From Bacillus sp. FJAT-29790 (GTDB lineage: Bacteria; Bacillota; Bacilli; Bacillales; Cytobacillaceae), in contig NZ_JAHNZZ010000001.1 in NCBI RefSeq assembly GCF_019039215.1, forward strand, positions 21,872 to 85,871: a stretch of 64,000 nucleotides of DNA, in the 5' to 3' direction. Positions within the stretch are counted from its first letter, which is position 1. The number at the start of each line of letters is the position of its first letter. The position numbers and the translations under genes were made by a program. Below, in pieces: positions 50,425 through 58,587 of this stretch. Under the pieces are notes generated by a model. The model was given only the letters and a program-made list of their open reading frames with translations, searched no databases and had not been told where the DNA came from.

Positions 50425-51549
50425 ATGGCTTTCAATCGAGATTTTAATAAAGATCCATTTATCGTAATTTGGGAATTAACAAGAGCCTGCCAGTTAAAAT
50501 GCTTGCATTGCCGTGCAGAAGCTCAATATAAAAGGGATCCGCGTGAGTTAACTTTTGAAGAAGGAAAAGAATTAATCGATCAAATTTATGAAATGAATAA
50601 TCCGATGCTTGTGTTTACCGGTGGGGACCCATTAATGAGGGAGGATGTCTTTGACACTGCCGAGTATGCAGTCAAAAAAGGTGTCCGTGTGTCCATTACA
50701 CCAAGTGCAACCCCGAACGTAACGAAAGAAGCGATTGAAAAAGCGAAAGAAGTGGGATTATCCCGCTGGGCCTTTAGCCTTGATGGTCCAAATGCAGAAG
50801 TACATGACCATTTCCGGGGAACATCGGGGTCCTTTGATTTAACGATGGAACGGATAAAATATTTGCATGAACTGGAAATTCCTGTTCAAATCAATACAGT
50901 TATTTCTCGCTACAATATTGATTATCTTGACGAAATGGCAAAAGTTGTTGAAGGACTGAAATGTGTTCTTTGGAGTGTCTTTTTCCTTGTTCCAACAGGA
51001 AGAGGGCAAGAAACGGATATGATTTCACCAGTCGAACATGAAAAAGTGTTCACGTGGCTATATGAATTAAGTAAGAAAGTTCCTTTTGATATTAAAACAA
51101 CAGCTGCTCAGCATTACCGACGTGTAGTCATTCAGCAAAAGACGAAGGAAGCAAAAGCTAATAATGAAGATATTCAATACTTAGATGCCCTAACTCAGCA
51201 AGGCTTAACAGGCTCCATTGATGGCCTTGGCAGAGCGCCAAAAGGTGTAAATGATGGGAATGGCTTTGTCTTTATCTCACATATTGGCGATGTTTATCCA
51301 AGCGGTTTGCTGCCTGTGAAAGCAGGAAATATTAGAGAACAACCACTCGGGGAAATTTACAGAGAATCTCCGTTATTTAAAGATTTAAGGAATCCGGATA
51401 AATATAAAGGCAAATGCGGTGTCTGCGAATTCAGATATGTTTGCGGCGGATCCCGCTCCCGTGCCTTTGCCATGACAGGAGACTATATGGAAAGCGAGCC
51501 ATTCTGTGTGTATATTCCAAAGGCATTAAGGAAGAAAGCAACAACGTAA
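50425..51549 (+). CDS. Radical SAM/SPASM domain protein
   Basis: A 374-residue radical SAM enzyme. The cluster motif is CQLKCLHC (CxxxCxxC, about 22-29) within WELTRACQLKCLHCRAEA. GGDP in VFTGGDPLMR and SLDGPNAEVHD help bind SAM. The C-terminal SPASM-type region has CGVCEFRYVC plus a last cysteine in SEPFCVY for extra clusters. It belongs to the group with haem-synthesis (AhbD/NirJ) and peptide-modifying enzymes, and I recall TIGR04053 as a likely label. No peptide substrate gene is visible. GGAGGGG is 7 bp before the ATG. Control by Fnr is predicted from the promoter. Confidence 0.85.
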   Translation: MAFNRDFNKDPFIVIWELTRACQLKCLHCRAEAQYKRDPRELTFEEGKELIDQIYEMNNPMLVFTGGDPLMREDVFDTAEYAVKKGVRVSITPSATPNVTKEAIEKAKEVGLSRWAFSLDGPNAEVHDHFRGTSGSFDLTMERIKYLHELEIPVQINTVISRYNIDYLDEMAKVVEGLKCVLWSVFFLVPTGRGQETDMISPVEHEKVFTWLYELSKKVPFDIKTTAAQHYRRVVIQQKTKEAKANNEDIQYLDALTQQGLTGSIDGLGRAPKGVNDGNGFVFISHIGDVYPSGLLPVKAGNIREQPLGEIYRESPLFKDLRNPDKYKGKCGVCEFRYVCGGSRSRAFAMTGDYMESEPFCVYIPKALRKKATT

Positions 51550-51566
51550 ATTAATATTTCTTAAAA

Positions 51567-51600
51567 AGAAAGTGCAGCAAAGCAATAAGCTGCACTTTTC
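51567..51600. terminator. Bidirectional terminator between the radical SAM gene and fnr
   Basis: AAAGTGCAGC pairs with GCTGCACTTT, with A/T-rich tails on both strands, between convergent genes. Confidence 0.82.
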
Positions 51601-51607
51601 TATCATA

Positions 51608-52306
51608 TTAATCAATATTGCAATATATAGCTGGGCAATCTTCACAGCCGATTTCATCTTTTAAAAATTGCAAATCATGAACGGTGATTTTTCCTTTACG
51701 GATAGAAATCACCTTATCTCGTTTTAAATCATTTAGGATCCTATTTGTACTCTCACGAGATGTACCGCAAAAATTTGCCAGCTCCTGGTTTGTTAAGGGA
51801 AGGTCAATTAGAATTCCGTCACTTACCATACTCCCATAGCTGTTTGTCATACGAATAAGTGTCGAAAATAAGGCACCTTTCTTGCCATTAAGAACAAGAT
51901 CACGGAACTTTGTTTGCGTTTTGCGAAAATGGTCGCTCATCCATTTCATAAATTCAAAAGCTAAAGCACTATTTTGAAAAATTTCTTTTTCTAAAACATC
52001 CTTTTTAATAGCTACAACGAAACCTTCTTCAAGGACTAAGGCACTTAATAAATATTTTGGAGAGCTTGTAAATAAAGTTAATTCACCACAAATGTCATTT
52101 TCTCCACAAATTCTTAAGGAAAGTTCCCGCCCATCTTTCGTGATTTTACTAATTTGTATCTTTCCTGAAAGAACTAAATAAAGCTCGTCTGCTTCCATTC
52201 CTTCTTTAAAAAGAAAGGATCCTCTTACTGTTTGTATTCTACGGTCTTCAAAACGAAGCAACTCTTTAATTTTTATTGAATGAGTAGGTTTTATTACGTT
52301 AGGCAT
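51608..52306 (-). CDS. fnr: Fnr-type oxygen-sensing regulator (copy 1)
   Basis: A 232-residue Crp/Fnr protein: cyclic-nucleotide-like sensor fold (about 15-130), dimer helix, then a helix-turn-helix with NQELANFCGTSRESTNRILN (about 172-191). It has the C-terminal cysteine set CEDCPAIYC (C-x2-C-x4-C) and the aspartate in FRDLVL, which in B. subtilis Fnr together hold the [4Fe-4S] cluster. It should therefore activate anaerobic genes when oxygen is absent. AAGGGTG precedes the ATG. I found no well-formed Fnr box in its own 200-bp upstream region. Confidence 0.9.
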   Translation of the reverse strand: MPNVIKPTHSIKIKELLRFEDRRIQTVRGSFLFKEGMEADELYLVLSGKIQISKITKDGRELSLRICGENDICGELTLFTSSPKYLLSALVLEEGFVVAIKKDVLEKEIFQNSALAFEFMKWMSDHFRKTQTKFRDLVLNGKKGALFSTLIRMTNSYGSMVSDGILIDLPLTNQELANFCGTSRESTNRILNDLKRDKVISIRKGKITVHDLQFLKDEIGCEDCPAIYCNID

Positions 52307-52513
52307 AGATATTTCACCCTTATTAAAAATATTTAAACTATTAAAAAGAAACTGGTTATCTTCTTTTGAAATTATAATCTTTTTCCTATGGTTACAGGAG
52401 AATATTAATGTGAAGACTTTTTGAACAATGGGGAAAGTGACAACATCATGATATTTTCACATGGTTATTAACATATGCGTAGTTATATGGTGTAATAATA
52501 GGTAAATGAATAA

Positions 52514-52740
52514 AAATGTTTTCGTAAACTTTGTTGCTTTTTAGTGTGATTTTATATAACAAGTTGAGTTGATTGGAGCGGAGGGCACTTGACTCCTTCG
52601 GGAAATAGAGGGAGCGGGAGACCCCACAGGTGGTAACCCCGAGGAGGCTCCCATCCCTCCCCGCGGAAAGCAAGTGCCCGCAGCGGAAATCAACGGGCAA
52701 ACTTTGAAGATTAAAAACAACAATATATGCGAAAAGAGTC
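52514..52740 (+). repeat. Family A repeat, copy 6 (full length)
   Basis: About 227 bp from GTTTTCGTAAACTTTGTTGC to TATATGCGAAAAGAGTC, with a complete core. It takes up most of the roughly 500-bp fnr-moaA gap, in which I see no gene. Confidence 0.88.
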
Positions 52741-52754
52741 ATAAAAAAAAAACA

Positions 52755-52786
52755 AGGCTATTTTCTAAATGATTGTTGTTTTTAAA
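52755..52786 (+). repeat. Solo terminal end of a family A repeat
   Basis: AGGCTATTTTCTAAATGATT followed by GTTGTTTTTA is a left end of family A with no core attached, 14 bp after copy 6 and just upstream of moaA. Confidence 0.6.
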
Positions 52787-52835
52787 GGTTTATTGATGAA
52801 CCTATGTTAAAATAATGGAAAAGAGATCACTCTTA

Positions 52836-53867
52836 ATGGAGTTGACTAAATTGGAAAAAACTATTATTAAAGATCAATTAAATAGACCGTTAAGGGATTT
52901 ACGTATTTCTGTCATAGACCGCTGTAATTTTCGCTGTCAATATTGTATGCCTGCTGAGATATTTGGACCCGATTTTGTCTTTTTACCAAAAAGCGAATTA
53001 TTGACCTATGAAGAAATCGAACGTCTTGGGAAAATATTTGTAAGCCTTGGAGTGGAGAAGATTAGACTAACTGGCGGTGAGCCGTTGCTTCGTAAGGATT
53101 TGCCGATTCTCGTTAAAAAGATTTCAGTTATTGAAGGGTTAAAGGATATCGGTTTAACGACGAATGGAGTATTACTGCCAACATATGCGGCAGACCTTAA
53201 GGCAGCCGGTTTGCAAAGGGTGAATGTCAGTCTGGATACATTGGATAGTGAGCTTTTCGGCAAAATTAACGGCAGAGGAGTTGGAGTCCAAGCGGTTCTA
53301 GACGGGATTAAAGCTGCTCAAAATGCAGAACTTGGTGTAAAGGTCAATATGGTTGTAAAAAAAGGATTAAACGATGCAGATATTATTCCGATGGCGAAGT
53401 TTTGCAAAGAGCAGGGGCTGCAGCTTCGGTTCATCGAGTTTATGGATGTTGGCAGCACAAATGGCTGGAAAATGGATGATGTCATCACAAAAAAGGAAAT
53501 ATATGAACTGCTTAAGGAACATTATCTTTTAGATCCAGTTGATCCGGATTATTATGGGGAAGTCGCCAAGCGTTACCGATATGAAGGGACAAATGTCGAT
53601 GTTGGGTTTATTCCATCTGTTTCTGAGTCTTTCTGCTCAAGTTGCACCAGGTCAAGGCTGTCTGCAAATGGACAAATTTTTACTTGCCTTTTTAATGGTG
53701 AAGGGCATGATATAAAAGAATTTATGAGACAAGGTGTTACTGACGAAGAAATTGCCAAGCGTATAACTGACATATGGTCTGGAAGAAAAGATCGTTATTC
53801 AGATGAGCGAACAGCAGAATCGGCAAAGAATCGGAAGAAAATCGAAATGTCTTATATCGGCGGTTAA
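52836..53867 (+). CDS. moaA: GTP 3',8-cyclase MoaA
   Basis: About 343 residues. The first step of molybdenum cofactor synthesis. The SAM cluster motif is CNFRCQYC (about 30-37). [12 protein letters not shown] and TTNGVLL follow, and the second cluster is made by [11 protein letters not shown] and a cysteine in [12 protein letters not shown]. The C-terminal double glycine (SYIGG) needed for activity is present. The start is uncertain. ATG 52815 has no ribosome site and ATG 52836 has a weak AAGAGAT. TTG 52851 is preceded by GGAG at 9 bp and would also be reasonable. Supplies cofactor to nitrate reductase, which is not in this window. Confidence 0.92.
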   Translation: MELTKLEKTIIKDQLNRPLRDLRISVIDRCNFRCQYCMPAEIFGPDFVFLPKSELLTYEEIERLGKIFVSLGVEKIRLTGGEPLLRKDLPILVKKISVIEGLKDIGLTTNGVLLPTYAADLKAAGLQRVNVSLDTLDSELFGKINGRGVGVQAVLDGIKAAQNAELGVKVNMVVKKGLNDADIIPMAKFCKEQGLQLRFIEFMDVGSTNGWKMDDVITKKEIYELLKEHYLLDPVDPDYYGEVAKRYRYEGTNVDVGFIPSVSESFCSSCTRSRLSANGQIFTCLFNGEGHDIKEFMRQGVTDEEIAKRITDIWSGRKDRYSDERTAESAKNRKKIEMSYIGG

Positions 53868-53889
53868 TCATTAATTACGGATATCTTCA

Positions 53890-53930
53890 AAAAAAAAAAA
53901 GCTGCGGCATGTTTGTATGCCGCAGTTTTT
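53890..53930. terminator. Bidirectional terminator between moaA and the RIC gene
   Basis: GCTGCGGCAT pairs with ATGCCGCAG(T), preceded by twelve A residues and followed by TTTTTG, between convergent genes. Confidence 0.88.
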
Positions 53931-53935
53931 GTCAT

Positions 53936-54631
53936 TTAAATATATCTTGGAAATAAAATGTTATTTTCTAAGTGTACGTGCATGAAAGTCTCTCCTTCAA
54001 GCAATTCAAGGCGTTTGTACACAATCGTGTAAGTTCCGCAAGCATCAGCCGGCAACAAGTAATTAGATGTCGCATCTCTAAGTTGACTTAAAAGTGCTCC
54101 TGCATGGTCATGTTCTTTTTCAAGCTCTTTAATATATTCGATGATCTCTTCACGATTATCTAAAGATGGGTCTTCTAATTTTAGCAGCAATGGGAATACC
54201 GTTTTTTCCTCTTTTGCTGAGTGTGCGATCATTTCCTTCTTAAACTCGAAAAATAACTCATTTACCTTTAATAATTCTGGATGATGGCCCCCGTGAACTT
54301 TAGATACCTTTGTGACATAAGGGCTTAATTGGTCAAGCTCTTCTAAAAGTGGTCGATGGTAGTGCTCTTTAATATGTTCAATAATTTCAGCAGATGAGCT
54401 TTCTGTCCAAACTTGCATATCATCCTTCTGTTTTTCATTTTTAATAAAAATATCATTTAAGTCTGCCATTAATTGTTCCATATTGACAGATTGTTCAGTG
54501 GCTGCATTAATTAGCGGTGTGTTGCCTCCGCAGCAGAAATCTATTCGATAGCGTTTAAAAACATCACTTGTTTTTGGCTGCTCATTTACAATATCTCTCA
54601 CTAAAGTTGTTTCAGAAAAGGGCATGTTCAT
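53936..54631 (-). CDS. ric: Iron-sulfur cluster repair di-iron protein (RIC/ScdA/YtfE)
   Basis: A 231-residue protein: N-terminal ScdA_N (DUF542) domain with RYRIDFCCGGNTPL (about 28-41) and a hemerythrin-like di-iron domain (about 80-230). Expected histidine/glutamate ligands are seen in IKEHYHRPLLEEL, GGHHPELLKV, MIAHSAKEEKTVFP, KEHDHAGALL and MHVHLENNILFP. It repairs Fe-S centres after nitric oxide or oxidative damage, fitting a nitrate-respiring cell. The ATG at 54631 follows AAGGAGGAT; the longer TTG frame begins on that site. Its promoter has a clear Fnr box. Confidence 0.9.
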   Translation of the reverse strand: MNMPFSETTLVRDIVNEQPKTSDVFKRYRIDFCCGGNTPLINAATEQSVNMEQLMADLNDIFIKNEKQKDDMQVWTESSSAEIIEHIKEHYHRPLLEELDQLSPYVTKVSKVHGGHHPELLKVNELFFEFKKEMIAHSAKEEKTVFPLLLKLEDPSLDNREEIIEYIKELEKEHDHAGALLSQLRDATSNYLLPADACGTYTIVYKRLELLEGETFMHVHLENNILFPRYI

Positions 54632-54675
54632 TTTTTGAATATCCTCCTTCAAGGTTCTATCTTATTTACATCCTA

Positions 54676-54718
54676 AGCATAAAGGATATTTTCAAATGGG
54701 CTGGTGACCCTCATCACA
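54676..54718 (-). promoter_or_regulatory. Class II Fnr-dependent promoter of the RIC gene
   Basis: On the minus strand TGTGATGAGGGTCACC (54718-54703) fits TGTGA-N6-TCAC, and TATGCT (54681-54676) serves as -10. Centre-to-minus-10 distance is 34.5 bp, the same as at three other promoters in this module. Confidence 0.72.
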
Positions 54719-54760
54719 CTTTTTGTCTTTTTGTGAAAATATTTTTAGGGGAAAGGGTGT

Positions 54761-54803
54761 TGTGATGTTTGTCATGTTGAAAGGTATTATGTACTTATAT
54801 ATT
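54761..54803 (+). promoter_or_regulatory. Class II Fnr-dependent promoter of moeA-mobB
   Basis: TGTGATGTTTGTCATG at 54761-54776 (TGTGA-N6-TCA, one deviation in the right arm) and TATATT at 54798-54803. Centre-to-minus-10 distance is again 34.5 bp. Divergent from the RIC promoter in the same 200-bp spacer. Confidence 0.65.
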
Positions 54804-54829
54804 ATAAAGGTAATAGGAGCTGATATTTT

Positions 54830-56095
54830 ATGATAGAGAGAAGAACACCAATCCCGGTTGGAGAAGCCGTTCAACGAATCATGAAGCATCAAATAGCGGG
54901 AGAGACAGAATATTGTTCGATAAATGAAAGCTTTGGAAGATATTTAGCTGAGGATATCACTGCGACAAATGATGTTCCGCATTTTGACCGTTCACCGTAT
55001 GATGGGTTTGCTGTAAGAACGATCGATACAAAAGCAGCTTCGCAAACGAATCCGGTCGAATTTGAAGTAGTGGATCATATTGGTGCTGGCATGGTAACTA
55101 AAGAGCAAGTAGGTGCGTTTCAGGCCGTCCGAATCATGACAGGTGCCCAAATGCCGGAGGAGTGTGATGCTGTTGTTATGCTTGAACTTGCAAAGGCATT
55201 TGAAAAAGACGGGAAAAACTTTATGTCAATCAAGCGTGCATATAATCCCGGCGATAATGTCTCTTTTCGAGGCGAGGATGCTAAACAAGGGGATGTTCTC
55301 GTCAAAAAAGGGACAAAAATCAATCCCGGAATACAGGCGATTCTCGCTACATTTGGCTATGCACGTGTTCCGGTTGCAAAAAAACCAATCATTGGCCTAT
55401 TTGCAACCGGAACAGAGCTCTTGGATGTTGACGACCCTTTAGTACCAGGGAAAATTAGGAATAGTAATTCCTACATGATTGCTGCCCAAATTGAGCGTTC
55501 AGGTGCTGAAGTTCATTATTTCGGAAAACTGCCAGATCAATTTGAAACTTGCTATGAAGCAGTGAAAAATGCCATTGGTGAGGTAGATATGCTCATTACG
55601 ACAGGCGGCGTTTCTGTTGGTGATTTCGATTATTTGCCGGCCATATATGAAAAGATGGAAGCTGAAGTATTGTTTAATAAGGTTGCGATGCGCCCTGGAA
55701 GTGTGACAACCGTTGCGCAACTCAATGGGAAGCTATTATTTGGATTGTCTGGAAATCCATCCGCATGCTATGTCGGTTTTGAACTTTTTACCCGCCCGAT
55801 TATCCGAAGAATGCTATTTGCTGAGAAGCCGCATCTTCGCAAAGAAAAAGCGATACTCGAAGTGGATTTTTTAAAGGCAAACCCTTTCACACGCTTTGTG
55901 AGAAGTACTTTATCGGCAGCAGATGGCCGATTAGTTGTTGGCCCAAGCGGAAAGGATAAATCCAATATCGTCATGAGCCTAGCGGGTGCAAATGCATTAA
56001 TGGTTTTACCGGGAGGGACACGAGGCTTCGAAGCTGGTTCTGAAGTAGATGTGTTAATGCTGGAGGATTTTGATGGAAGCGAGTGGCCATGGTAA
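54830..56095 (+). CDS. moeA: Molybdopterin molybdotransferase MoeA
   Basis: A 421-residue enzyme that inserts molybdate into adenylylated molybdopterin. Visible signatures are HFDRSPYDGFAVR (about 45-57), RIMTGAQMPEECDAVV (about 102-117), NPGDNVSFRGED, FATGTELLD, NSNSYMIAAQI, ITTGGVSVGDFDYL and FGLSGNPSACYVGF. AGGAGC lies 9 bp before the ATG. The 3' end overlaps mobB by 13 bp, so the two form an operon behind a predicted Fnr promoter. Confidence 0.94.
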   Translation: MIERRTPIPVGEAVQRIMKHQIAGETEYCSINESFGRYLAEDITATNDVPHFDRSPYDGFAVRTIDTKAASQTNPVEFEVVDHIGAGMVTKEQVGAFQAVRIMTGAQMPEECDAVVMLELAKAFEKDGKNFMSIKRAYNPGDNVSFRGEDAKQGDVLVKKGTKINPGIQAILATFGYARVPVAKKPIIGLFATGTELLDVDDPLVPGKIRNSNSYMIAAQIERSGAEVHYFGKLPDQFETCYEAVKNAIGEVDMLITTGGVSVGDFDYLPAIYEKMEAEVLFNKVAMRPGSVTTVAQLNGKLLFGLSGNPSACYVGFELFTRPIIRRMLFAEKPHLRKEKAILEVDFLKANPFTRFVRSTLSAADGRLVVGPSGKDKSNIVMSLAGANALMVLPGGTRGFEAGSEVDVLMLEDFDGSEWPW

Positions 56096-56631
56096 GAAAA
56101 CCGATCGTTTTTCAAGTAGCTGGCTACCAAAACAGCGGAAAAACGACGCTTGTCAAAAAAATTATTAAACATCTAACATCTAGTGGTTTTGCTGTTGCCA
56201 CTATCAAGCACCATGGACATGGTGGCAAGCCTGATATGATAGAAAACAAAGATTCAGGGCAGCATATTTCTTCTGGTGCGCTCGCATCTTTAGTTGAAGG
56301 GGAAGGCAGGATATTGCTGCAGCTTGAGAAAAACAGCTGGACTCTTGACGAACAAATCGAGATTCTTATGCCATTGAAGCTTGATATTATTATTATTGAA
56401 GGCCATAAGCATAAGGATTATCCTAAAGTAGTGATTTTAAGAAATATAGAGGATCAACACCTTTTATCCAAGTTGAAAAATATAAAAGCCGTTTTATATT
56501 GGGATCCCTTCAAGGAAATAAGTTCGATTCAAAGCGAGTATTCCGCGATTCCGTTTTTTGAAATCCATGACAATAATGGGGATGAATGGATAGTTAGTTA
56601 TTTGCAAAACGAAATAAATGGGATTCGTTGA
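56083..56631 (+). CDS. mobB: Molybdopterin-guanine dinucleotide synthesis protein MobB
   Basis: A 182-residue P-loop GTPase-like adaptor with Walker A GYQNSGKTTLVKKII (about 14-28), TIKHHGHGG (about 41-49) and IIIEGHKHKDYPK (about 104-116). It assists MobA in making the guanine dinucleotide form of the cofactor used by nitrate reductase. It starts with GTG at 56083 inside moeA. A terminator follows directly. mobA itself is not in the window. Confidence 0.92.
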   Translation: MAMVRKPIVFQVAGYQNSGKTTLVKKIIKHLTSSGFAVATIKHHGHGGKPDMIENKDSGQHISSGALASLVEGEGRILLQLEKNSWTLDEQIEILMPLKLDIIIIEGHKHKDYPKVVILRNIEDQHLLSKLKNIKAVLYWDPFKEISSIQSEYSAIPFFEIHDNNGDEWIVSYLQNEINGIR

Positions 56632-56660
56632 AAAACCGTCACAAGTTGACGGTTTTTTTC
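56631..56660 (+). terminator. Terminator of moeA-mobB
   Basis: AAAACCGTCA pairs with TTGACGGTTTT around CAAG and has a T-run. Confidence 0.85.
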
Positions 56661-56666
56661 TATGTT

Positions 56667-56709
56667 TGTGATGAGATTCACTTATAGGGGATGAAGTTGA
56701 GTTTATAGT
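56667..56709 (+). promoter_or_regulatory. Class II Fnr-dependent promoter of ywiC
   Basis: TGTGATGAGATTCACT at 56667-56682 is an exact Fnr box, and TATAGT at 56704-56709 is the -10. Centre-to-minus-10 distance is 34.5 bp. A start is expected near 56716, 24 bp before the TTG start codon. Confidence 0.78.
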
Positions 56710-56739
56710 AAAGTTAGCATGCTTTAAGGAGGTATAAAA

Positions 56740-57456
56740 TTGAAGCTATGTTTGCCGAAACAGCACGGTGCATGGGCAATGCTGCTGATCCCATTCTGGC
56801 TCGGGGCTGTTGCATCTGAACTGACTTGGTTCCATATCCCTTTTTTCATAGGCTGGCTGTTTTTATATTTAGCCACATATCCAATGCTTCTATTATTTAA
56901 AAAGAAGAAAATACAATATTATGCGAAATGGACAACCATTTACCTCGTTCCAGCTATTGTATTACTGCTATTCCCATTATGGGAACGGCCATCCATTGTT
57001 ATTTTTGGTTTGATTATGCTTCCATTTTTTATTATAAATGTTTATTATTCATCGAAAAATCGTGAGAGGGCACTTGGGAATGATATTAGCGCCATAATGG
57101 CTTTTTCAATAGCCGGTTTGGCGAGCAGTTATTTGGCTAACGGCGAAGTTAACTCTTCGGCTGTTATTGTTTTTATTACAACGGTTTTATTCTTTACGGG
57201 CAGCACTTTTTATGTAAAAACAATGATTCGTGAGAAAAGAAATCAAGTCTTTAAGTTGTTTTCATGGATTTACCATATAGCAGTTGTCATTCTTTGGGGT
57301 ATGTTCGGGCAGTGGTTTATTGCTGTTGCGTTCCTTCCGAGCTTACTAAGGGCATTCGCTTTTAATGGCAGGGCATTAACGCCAAAGCAAATCGGAATTA
57401 TCGAGATTATAAATGCTGTCTTCTTCTTCATTATCATTCTATTTGTAATTTACTAA
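56740..57456 (+). CDS. ywiC: YwiC-like membrane protein
   Basis: A 238-residue polytopic membrane protein with about eight hydrophobic segments and the family opening KLCLPKQHGAWAMLLIPFWL. In B. subtilis ywiC lies beside fnr and narK in the nitrate-respiration region, but its function is unknown. The sequence has some likeness to UbiA-type membrane enzymes without a clear aspartate-rich site. The TTG start at 56740 has AAGGAGG 7 bp upstream. An exact Fnr box precedes it, and it converges on the second fnr gene. Confidence 0.88.
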   Translation: MKLCLPKQHGAWAMLLIPFWLGAVASELTWFHIPFFIGWLFLYLATYPMLLLFKKKKIQYYAKWTTIYLVPAIVLLLFPLWERPSIVIFGLIMLPFFIINVYYSSKNRERALGNDISAIMAFSIAGLASSYLANGEVNSSAVIVFITTVLFFTGSTFYVKTMIREKRNQVFKLFSWIYHIAVVILWGMFGQWFIAVAFLPSLLRAFAFNGRALTPKQIGIIEIINAVFFFIIILFVIY

Positions 57457-57484
57457 ACGACCAATAATAAAGATCAGCATGCAT

Positions 57485-57523
57485 AAAAAAACGCTTGGAG
57501 TAAATTAAATCCGAGCGTTTTTT
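57485..57523. terminator. Bidirectional terminator between ywiC and the second fnr gene
   Basis: AACGCTTGGA pairs with TCCGAGCGTT, with A6/T6 flanks, between convergent genes. Confidence 0.83.
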
Positions 57524-57548
57524 GTTTCTTATTCATAAGTCTAACTGC

Positions 57549-58241
57549 CTATTCAATATTACAAATATCGATTGGGCAATTTTCGCAATCAATTTCGACT
57601 TTTAAATAGTTTAGATCATGAATGGTAATGATCCCCTTATCAATCGATAATGCGCCATTTTTGCGAAGTTCGCCCAGCATTCTGTTCACAACTTCACGGG
57701 ATGTTCCGCAAAAATTGGCAAGCTCTTGGTTTGTTAATGGTGTTTTTATGATAATTCCTTGCTCCGCTTCCACACCATAGCTATTGGAAAGCCGGATTAA
57801 TGTCGAATATAAAGCCCCTTTTTTTCCATGGAGGACAAGGTCTCTAAATTTGGTTTGCGTTTTTCGGTATTGAAGGCTGATCCATTTTATTAGTTCGAGA
57901 GTAAGCTTATGATCCTGATTCAGCCTTTCTTCAAGCTCATCCTTATAGATGATCGCTACCTCTCCATTTTCAACTACCTTCGCATTCAGCATATATTTCG
58001 GCGATGGGCAGAATAGAGATAACTCACCGATTAAATCTCCTTTAGAGCACATTCTTAAAGTTAGTTCACGACCATCAGGAACGATTTTACTAATTTGGAT
58101 AATGCCGCTTTGAACAATAAAAAGTTCATTTGCGGTCATTCCTTCTTGAAATAAAAAAGTCCCTTTCTCCATTTTTTTTGTATGATGAGCCGTCAGCAAT
58201 AATTCTTGTAGATCCTGAGAAATTTCAGTAAAGGACTGCAT
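57549..58241 (-). CDS. Fnr-type oxygen-sensing regulator (copy 2)
   Basis: A 230-residue paralogue of the regulator at 51.6 kb, with the same architecture: sensor fold, FRDLVLHGKKGALYSTLIRL around the cluster aspartate, helix-turn-helix NQELANFCGTSREVVNRMLG and the C-terminal cysteine set CENCPIDIC. All four presumed cluster ligands are kept, so both copies should bind a [4Fe-4S] cluster. They differ widely outside the DNA-binding helix. The ATG at 58241 has AAGGTGG 8 bp upstream, and the longer frame starts before that site. Confidence 0.88.
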   Translation of the reverse strand: MQSFTEISQDLQELLLTAHHTKKMEKGTFLFQEGMTANELFIVQSGIIQISKIVPDGRELTLRMCSKGDLIGELSLFCPSPKYMLNAKVVENGEVAIIYKDELEERLNQDHKLTLELIKWISLQYRKTQTKFRDLVLHGKKGALYSTLIRLSNSYGVEAEQGIIIKTPLTNQELANFCGTSREVVNRMLGELRKNGALSIDKGIITIHDLNYLKVEIDCENCPIDICNIE

Positions 58242-58303
58242 ATCAAAACCACCTTTTCCGGTAGTATTCGTCCGTTGGAAACGAACCTTCAAGTTATTCC
58301 ATT

Positions 58304-58418
58304 AGGCTGTTTTCTAAAAGTTTGTTGTTTTTAAATAGGTTTTGTATAAAGTTGATTGGAGCGGAAATCAACTAGACCTCTTTTGGGTTAAATAGATACA
58401 AAGTTTACGAAAACAGCC
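58304..58418 (+). repeat. Family A repeat, copy 7 (internally deleted)
   Basis: 115 bp. AGGCTGTTTTCTAAAAGTTT at the left and AAAGTTTACGAAAACAGCC at the right give better matched inverted ends than the full copies. Only TTGATTGGAGCGGAAATCAAC remains of the core, reduced here to its outer arms. It marks the right edge of the anaerobic module. Confidence 0.85.
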
Positions 58419-58510
58419 AAATCTAATCAGCCAATATAGTTAATACCACTATTATATTGTAAAGATTAAAAACTTCAAGAAAAAATGGTTGATTTTATTT
58501 GGATTCCTTT

Positions 58511-58565
58511 CTATAATAAAAGAAATAATAATTTATAAATATAAAATATTTTGATTAAATATACA
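58511..58565 (+). promoter_or_regulatory. Candidate ArgR operator region before argC
   Basis: A very AT-rich stretch with AATAATTTATAAATATAAAA and TTGATTAAATATAC, similar in style to the ARG boxes in front of Bacillus argC. I cannot align it to a consensus with confidence. Confidence 0.35.
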
Positions 58566-58587
58566 AAAAGAGGATGAAGAAGAAACC

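Noticed and set aside
52446..52461. TCATGATATTTTCACA as an Fnr box for the first fnr gene
   Set aside because: On the minus strand it reads TGTGA-N6-CATGA; the right arm does not match and it is not at the class II distance from a -10 box.
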